A stretch of DNA of 21,262 nt from JALYXS01 sp051003795 (GTDB lineage: Bacteria; Acidobacteriota; Terriglobia; Bryobacterales; Bryobacteraceae): contig JBPCKZ010000230.1 in NCBI GenBank assembly GCA_051003795.1, positions 1-21,262 on the forward strand. Direction: 5' to 3'. How positions within the stretch are numbered: position 1 is the first letter of the stretch; each line of letters starts with the position of its first letter. The notes below the pieces were generated by a model. It ran no database searches. It saw only the letters and a program-made list of their open reading frames with translations, and was not told the origin of the DNA. Below, piece after piece: positions 14,528 through 21,262 of the stretch. Both the position numbers and the translations under genes were made by a program.

Positions 14528-15778
14528 ATGAAACGTCGCGAATTTCTCAATACGGGAGCGGGCCTGCCGTTGATGGCCCAGGCCATGCCTCAGACAACAA
14601 CACCGAATGGCCCGCAATACACAGGCAAGCCGGCTTTGAAAATCGTCGATATTCAATCCTTTCTGGTGGGCGTGGGCGGTCGCAATCTTTGCTTCGTCAA
14701 AGTTCTGACGGACCAGGGCATCACGGGATGGGGCGAAGCGTATTCGGTCGGTCCCGACGAAGCGACCGTCGCGACGATACGCGATTTCAAGAGCTGGCTT
14801 ATCGGCAAAGATCCGCGCAACGTCGAATACCTCTGGGCGACCATGTACAACTTCACGCGCTTCCCCGGCGGCGCGGTGATCAACGCGGCGATCAGCGGGA
14901 TCGAACACGCTCTCTGGGATATTTCCGGCAAGGCCGCGGGGCTGCCCGTCTACATGCTGCTTGGCGGAAAGTGCCGCGACAAGATTCGCCTATATCAGAG
15001 CGCCGGCGGCTCCACGCCGCAGCAGCTCGCGGCGAGCGCGAAACAACTAATCGCCAAGTATGGGTACACCGCGATCAAAATGGCGCCCCATCCGCCGCAT
15101 TCGGAAACCATGCCGTGGAACGCGGTGACCCGCGCCGTCGCGCAGCGCTCCGAGGCCGTACGGGATGCGGTCGGCCCCGATATCGATCTCGCTTACGATG
15201 CGCATGCCACCGTCTTCGAGCCTATCCGCGCATTCCAGATGGCCGAGGCGCTGAAGCCCTCGCGTCCATTCTGGATTGAGGAGCCGATCCGCATGGAGAA
15301 CGTCGACGCGCTTCAGACATTGAAACGGAAAATCGAGATTCCTCTCGCTACCGGGGAGTGCTTATACACGAAATTCGATTTCCGCGAGATTCTCTCGAAG
15401 CAGGCAGCCGATATCGTGCAGCCGGATATTTGTCTCGCGGGCGGCATCATGGAGTTGAAGAAAATCGCCGGCATGGCCGACGCGCATTATGTCGTGGTCG
15501 CCCCGCACAATCCCATGGGGCCGCTCGCCACGATGGTGAACGTGCACTTCGCCGCTTCGACGCCGAATTTTCTGATTCTCGAATACCATCCCGACGATAA
15601 CGCGCCGCGCAAGGACCTGATCAAAGATCCGCTCTTGGTGAAAGACGGATACCTGGCGATTCCCAACCAGCCCGGCTGGGGCTACGAAGTGAACGAGGAA
15701 GCGTTCCGGCATTATCCAGCCAAGGCGTGGCACCGCGGTTTCGCGTTCGGACCGGACGGGGCGCCGGATTATATCTGA
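14528..15778 (+). CDS. Enolase-superfamily dehydratase (mandelate racemase/D-galactonate dehydratase-like), Tat signal, 416 aa
   Basis: A magnesium-dependent enzyme abstracting the alpha proton of a carboxylate, probably an acid-sugar dehydratase. The N-terminal MR_MLE domain spans about residues 35-150. The barrel carries metal/catalytic candidates Asp224 and His226 (LAYDAHATV), Glu251/252 (WIEEPI), Glu277 (ATGECLY) and His327 (VVAPHNPMGP), the last being typical of galactonate-dehydratase-like members. The N-terminus MKRREFLNTGAGLPLMAQA has the Tat-type RR-x-FL pattern but a weak hydrophobic core, so export is likely but not certain. The exact substrate is unknown. The start ATG follows a GGAG at about 14511. 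Its end overlaps the convergent MscS gene by 10 bases. Confidence 0.88.
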   Translation: MKRREFLNTGAGLPLMAQAMPQTTTPNGPQYTGKPALKIVDIQSFLVGVGGRNLCFVKVLTDQGITGWGEAYSVGPDEATVATIRDFKSWLIGKDPRNVEYLWATMYNFTRFPGGAVINAAISGIEHALWDISGKAAGLPVYMLLGGKCRDKIRLYQSAGGSTPQQLAASAKQLIAKYGYTAIKMAPHPPHSETMPWNAVTRAVAQRSEAVRDAVGPDIDLAYDAHATVFEPIRAFQMAEALKPSRPFWIEEPIRMENVDALQTLKRKIEIPLATGECLYTKFDFREILSKQAADIVQPDICLAGGIMELKKIAGMADAHYVVVAPHNPMGPLATMVNVHFAASTPNFLILEYHPDDNAPRKDLIKDPLLVKDGYLAIPNQPGWGYEVNEEAFRHYPAKAWHRGFAFGPDGAPDYI

Positions 15779-16848
15779 GCCGCCGTCTCACTGGCGTCAT
15801 CATCGCGGAGCAGATGAACCGTTCGGGTCGGGAACGGCATATCTATGCCCTCCTGTCGGAAGCGTCTCAGAATCCGTTTCCGAAGTTCATGTTGGACCGG
15901 GAACTGGTCGGCGAATTCGCCAATTTGAACATTTAGAGTGAATTCGAGCGCGGAGTCGCCGAACCCCGGAAGGAACCGAACCGATGGCGCGGGTTCCGCT
16001 AGCAATCCCGCGACCGATCCCGCGGCAGCCGTCGTCTCCTCCAATAAAACTTGCTCCACGCGATCCGCGTCGCTGTCATAGCCCGCACTGACGCGAATCG
16101 AAAAAATCATTCGTTTTTCCGGCAAATTGTAATTCGTCACAATCGCCTGCGCCAGCTTGGAATTCGGCACGATGATGAAGGTGTTGTTCAACGCGCGAAG
16201 CGACGTGCTCCGCCACGTGATATCGGTTATGTAGCCTTCTTCGCCGGTGTTGATTTTAATGTAGTCGCCGAGCCGCACCTGCCCGGCTATGCTGACGTAG
16301 AATCCGCCAAATAGATTCGACAGCGTGTCCTGCAACGCGAGCGCGACAGCCAGGCCGCCAACGCCCAACGCCGTCAAAAGCGGTGTGATATCGATGTTCA
16401 ATTCGCGCAGCAGAATCAGCGCGCCGACGATAATGACGAAGAGCTGCGCGAGATTCTTGGTAAGGCTCGTGGCCGGAAGATCGCCCGCGACACGCCCACC
16501 GTAGAACTTGACGAGGCTGCCCGTCAGCTCCACGGCCATGATTGTGAGCGACACGATCCATAGGGAGCCGAGGCTGAGAGCCACGTATCCCGCCACGCGC
16601 GCCGGAAGTTCGGAACTCTGCGTGGCGAAGTAGAGACCCAGGATCAGCGCCCAGATCATGATCGGGCCGCTGAGGGTCTTGGTAATAAGAAGATCGACGC
16701 GGCTGGCCGATTTCACGCCCCAACGGTGCAAGGCGGAGAACAGAAGCCGCCGCGCCACCCATCCCGCCAGCAGCGTGAGCAGCAAGACCGCCAAAGGGAT
16801 GGCGAGCTTCAGGTAATCGTATTGAAAGAATTTGCGGAGCGGCTCCAC
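15769..16848 (-). CDS. MscS family mechanosensitive channel, 359 aa
   Basis: Small-conductance mechanosensitive channel releasing solutes on osmotic downshock. Five membrane segments are visible: about residues 13-35, 58-76, 87-110, 130-150 and the pore-lining helix near 155-185 (TALGVGGLAVALALQDTLSN, rich in Gly/Ala as in MscS TM3). The beta domain follows (GDYIKINTGEEGYITDITWR, IIVPNSKLAQAIVTNY), then an alpha/beta C-terminal domain ending near residue 345. This is longer than Escherichia coli MscS by two extra N-terminal helices. The start is 12 bases after the hydroxyacid dehydrogenase stop, so it is probably co-transcribed as the last gene of the cluster. Confidence 0.92.
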   Translation of the reverse strand: MEPLRKFFQYDYLKLAIPLAVLLLTLLAGWVARRLLFSALHRWGVKSASRVDLLITKTLSGPIMIWALILGLYFATQSSELPARVAGYVALSLGSLWIVSLTIMAVELTGSLVKFYGGRVAGDLPATSLTKNLAQLFVIIVGALILLRELNIDITPLLTALGVGGLAVALALQDTLSNLFGGFYVSIAGQVRLGDYIKINTGEEGYITDITWRSTSLRALNNTFIIVPNSKLAQAIVTNYNLPEKRMIFSIRVSAGYDSDADRVEQVLLEETTAAAGSVAGLLAEPAPSVRFLPGFGDSALEFTLNVQIGEFADQFPVQHELRKRILRRFRQEGIDMPFPTRTVHLLRDDDASETAAQI

Positions 16849-16860
16849 CGTTGGAAGCGG

Positions 16861-17868
16861 TTAGTAGCCCTTCTTCTTATCGACGACGTTGAGCAGCGGT
16901 TCGCCGGCGACGAAGCGGCGGATATTTTCCTGGATGGTGGAAACCATGCGCGCGTGATCCTTGTCCGACCGGCCCGCGATGTGAGGCGTAATCATCGCGT
17001 TCTGAAATTTCCAGAGCGGATGGCCCTTCGGCAGCGGCTCGGGATCGACGACATCGACGCCCGCGCCCGCGAGTTTCTTTTCATCGAGCGCCTTGACCAG
17101 GCCGTTCATATCGTAAATGCCCCCTCGGCTAACGGCGATAAAGTAGGAGCCTTTCTTCATCAGCTCGAATTCCTTGGCGCCCATCATTTTGTGACTCTTC
17201 GGCGTATGCGGCACGGAGATGAAGACTACGTCGGCTTCGGGTATCACTTCATCGAGCTGATCGGGTTTCACCAGCTTCTTCACGAAATTGGAAAACGGGC
17301 GGTCTTCCGGATCGACCCCGATCACATTCATGCCGAATCCCCAAGCCCGTTGAGCGATCTGCATGCCAATGCCGCCCAAGCCGATTACGACGGCGGTACG
17401 GCCATTCAGCTCGATTCCCTTGTAGGGCCGCGGCTGCCATATTTCCTGCTGCTTGTTTTGCCAAAGCGTGGGCAGATCGCGCGAGAGCATCAGCAGCATC
17501 GCCATCGCGTGGTCGGCAATCTCGGGGCCTTGCACGACTTTGTTATTCGTCAGGACGATGTTGCTGTCGCGAAGGTCGTTGCCGCCGGACATGAAAAGCA
17601 CCTGCTCGACTCCGGCGCTCATCACCTGGACCCACTTGAGGTTCTTCCCTTCACGCACTTGTTCCGGCGTAATGTTGCCGATAAAGGCGTCCGCGTCGGC
17701 GATTTCCTTATTGACATTATCTTTCGTGACGGGAACGATGCGGGCTTGCGGAGAAGCGCTCTCCAAGCTCTTCAGCAGATCGGGATCCGGCATCGTGACC
17801 AGAATTTTCTTGGTTTGAGCGTTTAACGCCGAGAGGCTAAACAGGAGACAAAAGGTTAATAAGCGCAT
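16861..17868 (-). CDS. D-isomer-specific 2-hydroxyacid dehydrogenase with predicted signal peptide, 335 aa
   Basis: NAD(P)-dependent reductase of 2-oxoacids or related 2-hydroxyacids. The Rossmann motif is GLGGIGMQIAQRAWGFGMNV, followed by an acidic residue in GVDPEDRP that suggests NAD. The catalytic trio is present: Arg in AVSRGGIYD, Glu in VDPEPLP, His in ITPHIAG. Unusually, residues 1-17 (MRLLTFCLLFSLSALNA) form a signal-peptide-like segment before QTKKILV. The start is set at the ATG at 17868; a TTG at 17880 would add four residues. An alternative non-exported start is not evident, since the first later Met lies after the first strand. It follows the topoisomerase-helicase gene by 17 bases and precedes the MscS gene by 12. 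The substrate is unknown. Confidence 0.9.
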   Translation of the reverse strand: MRLLTFCLLFSLSALNAQTKKILVTMPDPDLLKSLESASPQARIVPVTKDNVNKEIADADAFIGNITPEQVREGKNLKWVQVMSAGVEQVLFMSGGNDLRDSNIVLTNNKVVQGPEIADHAMAMLLMLSRDLPTLWQNKQQEIWQPRPYKGIELNGRTAVVIGLGGIGMQIAQRAWGFGMNVIGVDPEDRPFSNFVKKLVKPDQLDEVIPEADVVFISVPHTPKSHKMMGAKEFELMKKGSYFIAVSRGGIYDMNGLVKALDEKKLAGAGVDVVDPEPLPKGHPLWKFQNAMITPHIAGRSDKDHARMVSTIQENIRRFVAGEPLLNVVDKKKGY

Positions 17869-17885
17869 AGTTAATGCCAAGAATT

Positions 17886-20800
17886 CTATCGCAACTTGAG
17901 GTTGGCGACAATGTCGAGCAACTGGCGCCCAAACCGTTTCGCGATTCGGGGAGTCACGCCGGGGATGGCCAGCAAGTCTTCCCGATCGGCCGGCCGCGCA
18001 TTGGCGATCGATTGCAGAGCCTTATCCGCCATGATGCGAAACGCGGGCAAGCCCTGCTTCTTGGCTTCGGCAATGCGCCAGAGGCGGAGAGCTTTTTCCA
18101 ATCCGCTCGCGTCCGCGTCGCCGCTCTCGGGACGCCGTGCGCGGCTCTTTGGCGCGTGGGGCGCGGCTTTCTTCGGACGTTTCAGCTTGCCCGCGGACCG
18201 CTGTTTAATTTTTATGTCGAGAGTGCTTTCGGGCGCGATCGTTTTGCCTTCGTGGGTCGGCGACGCTTTTCGATAACGTATCTCCCGGCCCTCCGCCGTG
18301 AAAACAGCGTCCCGTATCTCCAGTAAGCCCGCGCCCGCCAATCCCGTCAAGAGTTGCTCGAATGCGTCGCGGTCGAGCGATGGACCAGCTTCGGCATGCA
18401 GCTTGCCCGTCGATCGGCCGTCGGCGGTTCGTAAGATGAACAGAACCTGCCGGGCGATTTCCTCCTCTTTTGCAGTGGCCGGGCGGAAACGCTGGGCTTC
18501 GCAAGTTTCGGGCGAACAGAAATCGCAGATGCCGCATCTGTTGCGCGCTCCGGCCATATCGCCAAAATGCGCTACCAGTAAACTCATCCGGCACCGGCTG
18601 GCGTCCGCGAATCCGAGCATGTTCTGAAGCTGCGCCAACTTTTGCTCGCCCTGGCTCAGATACGGCTCACGCCAATCGGGACGCCCGCGCATGACGTTCT
18701 CGGCGAAATCCACGGCCGCGCCGCCGTGAATCCAGAGTTTCTCGAGCGCCTTGTCGAAAGCGTCCGGATCCATACTGACTCGCCGCCGCAGTTGCTCCTT
18801 TGCCTGCGGATCTCCCGTCAATGCCTCGAAGATCTTGTCGAGCGCTTTTATATCCGGGTAATCGCGTTCGTGAAAATAATCGTGCGTGTGGCGGTCGGCG
18901 TAGGAGTGCATCAGAACCGCGCGGGAGGCTAATCCATCGCGTCCGGCGCGGCCAATCTCCTGGTAATAACCTTCCAGGCTGCCCGGCAGCGCGGTGTGAA
19001 TCACCGTTCGAACATTCGGCTTGTCGATCCCCATTCCGAATGCGATGGTCGCCACGATGACCTGTAGTTTGTCCGACAGAAAATCGGCTTGCACCCGCTG
19101 GCGGACCGGCGCGCTCAACCCGGCGTGGTAGGCGGCGGAGGGAAAGTGGCGATTCAAGCCGATTGCAAGCGCATCCGCCAGACGCCGCATGGGCGCGTAA
19201 ACGATTGCGGGCCTCCGCTCGGGATTGTCCAGGAGTTCACGCACCAAACCGCCGCGCTCGCCGGGAGCGGCTTCGACCGCCTCGATCGCGATGTTGTCGC
19301 GCCGGAAGCCGTGAATGAAGCGGCCGCCGGGAGCGAGGCCAAGTTGATCGGCAATGTCGTCCTGCACAATTGGCGTGGCGGTTGCCGTGAGCGCGATCGC
19401 CGGCGCGGGCCGGAATGAAGACAGGTGTTGCCCGAGCGTCCGGTAGTCGGGCCGAAAATCGTGACCCCACTGCGAAATACAGTGCGCTTCATCCACCGCG
19501 ATCAGCGACGGTTTGCGCTTGGCGAGCATTTCGGGAAAACCCGGCACGCGCAAGCGTTCGGGCGCGATGAAGAGGAATTGCAGTTTGCCTTGCAAATAGT
19601 CAACGCAAACCTGCCTGGATTCCGCGCGATCGCGCCCGGAATGGATCCGTTCCACCGCGAAGCCGCGCTCCTTCAGTTTCGCGACCTGATCCTCCATCAA
19701 CGAAATCAATGGGCTGATTACCAGCGTGGTCCCGCCGAGCGCAAGCCCCGGAAGTTGATAGCAAAGCGACTTCCCGGCCCCCGTCGGCATCACTAGCAGG
19801 ACGTCCTTGCCGGCCACTACCGCGCGGCAAACAGCTTCCTGATTGGCGCGGAATTCAGCGAAGCCAAAACCGGATTGCAGAAGAGAGTGGAGGTCTTCGG
19901 GTCCGCCGGTTAGAATGGGCGGCGAAACGGCGGGCGGCGGAGGCGTGGGCACCGGTGCCGAAGACACAGCCCCCCCTTGCTGGATAACCTTGCCGACCAC
20001 CTCGCCGACATATTTTTCGATTCCTTCCAGGAACGCCGGCAAATCCGCGTTCCCGCGTTCGATCCGCTTCAGATAGGCTTCCCATTGCCCGGTCATCGCG
20101 GGGCTTTTCACTTCCGGATGAACTACCTCAATCAGATGAATTCCCTTTCCGGTGGCTTCTAGAGTCTTGCCCTGGCGCTCGATGTATCCCCGCTTTAACA
20201 GCACTTCAATGATCGAAGCACGGGTGGCCGGCGTGCCCAGGCCGGAATCTTTCATCGCATCGGACAGCTCCTTTTCGTCAAGCGTTTTTCCCGCCGTCTG
20301 CATGGCGGTGAGCAGCGTCGCGTCGGTGAGGCGTTTCGGGGGGCGCGTCTTTTTGAGAACCGATTCGGCCTTCAGAACATCCTGCAACTGCTCCGCTCTC
20401 AAGCCATCCGGCAGCATTTGTCCGGAACCTTCCGAACTGCCGCCGCTTCCGGCATCGAGGACCTTCCAACCCGGTTGCCGCACCGCCGTTCCCGTCGATT
20501 GATAGCGATCGACCATTTCGGCGTTCGTTACCGTGGTGATGACGGTGGTGACATCCGAGATGTAGTCGTCATGCCAGGCGGAAAGCAGGCGGCGGCAAAC
20601 CAGATCGTAGAGGCGGCGTTCGTCTTCCGAAAGATTGGCCCCGCCAGGCGGCGTAGCGGTGGGGACGATGGCGTGGTGATCCGATATTTTCGCGTCGTCG
20701 ACGAAGCGCGGGCCGAGCGGCTTGTCGCCCGTTCCCGGCGCGATCAGGTTCGGATACCGCGGCACGATCACGCGCACGATGCCCGGCAAGGTTTGCGCGA

Positions 20801-21262
20801 CGCTGTGGGAAAGATGACGGCTATCGGTGCGCGGGTAGCTGAGCAACTTATGTTTTTCGTAAAGCGTTTGCGCGGCGTCGAGGGTTCGCTGCGCGCTTAA
20901 TCCGTAAAGGCGGTTGGCATGGCGCTGCAGCTCGGTCAAGTCGTAGAAAGCCGGGGGCGACATGCGTTTGGCTTCGGCTTGAAGGGACAGTATTCGCGCT
21001 TCGCCCGTAAGCGCCCGGGCGGCGATCTGTTTGGCGTCGTCGCCTTGGGCGGGTAGGCGCGTGGTGTCGCGCTTGGCGGAAGGATTGAAATACGTGCCCT
21101 GATAGGAGGGCCGGTCTTTTTCTTTCACGGTCTCGCGCGGCGAGAATGTGGCGATCGCCTCGCGATATTCTTCAGGCACGAATGCCCGCACCGCGAGTTC
21201 GCGTTCCACCACCATGGCAAGCGTGGGCGTTTGAACGCGCCCAACCGAGATCTCTTCGCCGT
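17886..21262 (-). CDS. Topoisomerase III-RecQ helicase fusion protein (5' end beyond window), 1124 aa visible
   Basis: One uninterrupted frame joins two enzymes. The visible N-terminal part is a type IA topoisomerase of the TopB kind: SVGRVQTPTLA at the edge, the active-site tyrosine Tyr142 (visible numbering, codon 20835-20837) in SYPRTDSRHL, then ISDHHAIVPT and GLGTPATRASIIEVL. The usual TopB C-terminal zinc region is replaced by a Pro-rich linker (about 19900-19980). Next is a complete RecQ: FRANQEAV, Walker A MPTGAGKS (491-498), DEAH (590-593), QEIGRAGRDG, a zinc cluster C-x-n-CGICDFC, a winged-helix region, a Lys/Arg-rich stretch and a C-terminal HRDC domain ending GVTPRIAKRFG. RecQ and Topo III together pass strands and resolve converging forks or double Holliday junctions. 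The gene heads a cluster with the dehydrogenase and MscS genes. Confidence 0.93.
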   Translation of the reverse strand, partial: GEEISVGRVQTPTLAMVVERELAVRAFVPEEYREAIATFSPRETVKEKDRPSYQGTYFNPSAKRDTTRLPAQGDDAKQIAARALTGEARILSLQAEAKRMSPPAFYDLTELQRHANRLYGLSAQRTLDAAQTLYEKHKLLSYPRTDSRHLSHSVAQTLPGIVRVIVPRYPNLIAPGTGDKPLGPRFVDDAKISDHHAIVPTATPPGGANLSEDERRLYDLVCRRLLSAWHDDYISDVTTVITTVTNAEMVDRYQSTGTAVRQPGWKVLDAGSGGSSEGSGQMLPDGLRAEQLQDVLKAESVLKKTRPPKRLTDATLLTAMQTAGKTLDEKELSDAMKDSGLGTPATRASIIEVLLKRGYIERQGKTLEATGKGIHLIEVVHPEVKSPAMTGQWEAYLKRIERGNADLPAFLEGIEKYVGEVVGKVIQQGGAVSSAPVPTPPPPAVSPPILTGGPEDLHSLLQSGFGFAEFRANQEAVCRAVVAGKDVLLVMPTGAGKSLCYQLPGLALGGTTLVISPLISLMEDQVAKLKERGFAVERIHSGRDRAESRQVCVDYLQGKLQFLFIAPERLRVPGFPEMLAKRKPSLIAVDEAHCISQWGHDFRPDYRTLGQHLSSFRPAPAIALTATATPIVQDDIADQLGLAPGGRFIHGFRRDNIAIEAVEAAPGERGGLVRELLDNPERRPAIVYAPMRRLADALAIGLNRHFPSAAYHAGLSAPVRQRVQADFLSDKLQVIVATIAFGMGIDKPNVRTVIHTALPGSLEGYYQEIGRAGRDGLASRAVLMHSYADRHTHDYFHERDYPDIKALDKIFEALTGDPQAKEQLRRRVSMDPDAFDKALEKLWIHGGAAVDFAENVMRGRPDWREPYLSQGEQKLAQLQNMLGFADASRCRMSLLVAHFGDMAGARNRCGICDFCSPETCEAQRFRPATAKEEEIARQVLFILRTADGRSTGKLHAEAGPSLDRDAFEQLLTGLAGAGLLEIRDAVFTAEGREIRYRKASPTHEGKTIAPESTLDIKIKQRSAGKLKRPKKAAPHAPKSRARRPESGDADASGLEKALRLWRIAEAKKQGLPAFRIMADKALQSIANARPADREDLLAIPGVTPRIAKRFGRQLLDIVANLKLR

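Noticed and set aside
14441..14908. N-terminal extension of purC to 468 aa
   Set aside because: The extra 156 residues resemble no PurC and overlap the divergent dehydratase gene; the conserved family sequence starts only after 14400.
19971..19976. C-run in the linker of the topoisomerase-RecQ gene as a sequencing error creating a false fusion
   Set aside because: The reading frame is continuous with sensible residues on both sides and the linker continues in frame for many Pro-rich codons. A one-base error would have to be compensated nearby, and there is no leftover start region for a separate recQ.

Overview
The window looks like chromosomal DNA from an acidobacterium, most plausibly of the Solibacter/Bryobacterales type. 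This is inferred from gene content, not from a marker gene. The evidence is the remnant of an Oar-like TonB-dependent receptor, a secreted cytochrome-c/DUF1549/DUF1553 protein paired with a Tat-exported DUF1501 protein, a small Fis-type protein with a basic tail, and several metabolic enzymes with N-terminal export signals. Most of the window is GC-rich and very compact, with many start/stop overlaps. The first ~2.2 kb is visibly more AT-rich and looks acquired.

Layout. (1) Positions 98/183-2218: a compact IS1-like element. An IS1-family DDE transposase runs rightward. Two uncharacterised genes of 119 and 261 aa run leftward from a shared palindromic start region. Related terminal repeats (GGTAG-N6-AATTTG-N-A) occur at 98, at 183 and, inverted, at 2218, and both outermost genes end inside them. 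(2) 2219-3800: the C-terminal barrel of a TonB-dependent receptor, cut off at the element boundary and carrying about four frameshifts. (3) 3905-7740: a two-gene operon for a Planctomycete-type secreted cytochrome protein and a DUF1501 protein. (4) 7797-8136: a shortened zinc-type alcohol dehydrogenase remnant. (5) 8173-10117, minus strand: a TlpA-like thioredoxin overlapping a GlcD-type FAD oxidase. (6) 10155-11583: a tight pterin operon with two different PTPS/QueD paralogs and GTP cyclohydrolase I. (7) 11573-14440, minus strand: a five-gene operon purC, cvpA, fis-like, HAD phosphatase, HIT. (8) 14528-15778: a Tat-signal enolase-superfamily dehydratase, convergent with (9) a minus-strand cluster entering from the right edge: a topoisomerase III-RecQ fusion, a signal-peptide 2-hydroxyacid dehydrogenase and an MscS channel.

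Two observations stand out. First, one open frame joins a type IA topoisomerase (topoisomerase III) to a complete RecQ helicase with zinc cluster and HRDC domain through a proline-rich linker, in effect a single-chain RecQ-Top3 decatenation machine. Second, the two tandem PTPS proteins have lost different catalytic residues: the first has Ala at the nucleophile position but keeps Asp-His, and the second keeps Cys but has His-His in place of Asp-His. PTPS active sites form between subunits, so the pair may work only as a hetero-oligomer. No rRNA, tRNA or CRISPR array was recognised, and no stretch longer than about 300 bases lacks a gene or gene remnant.
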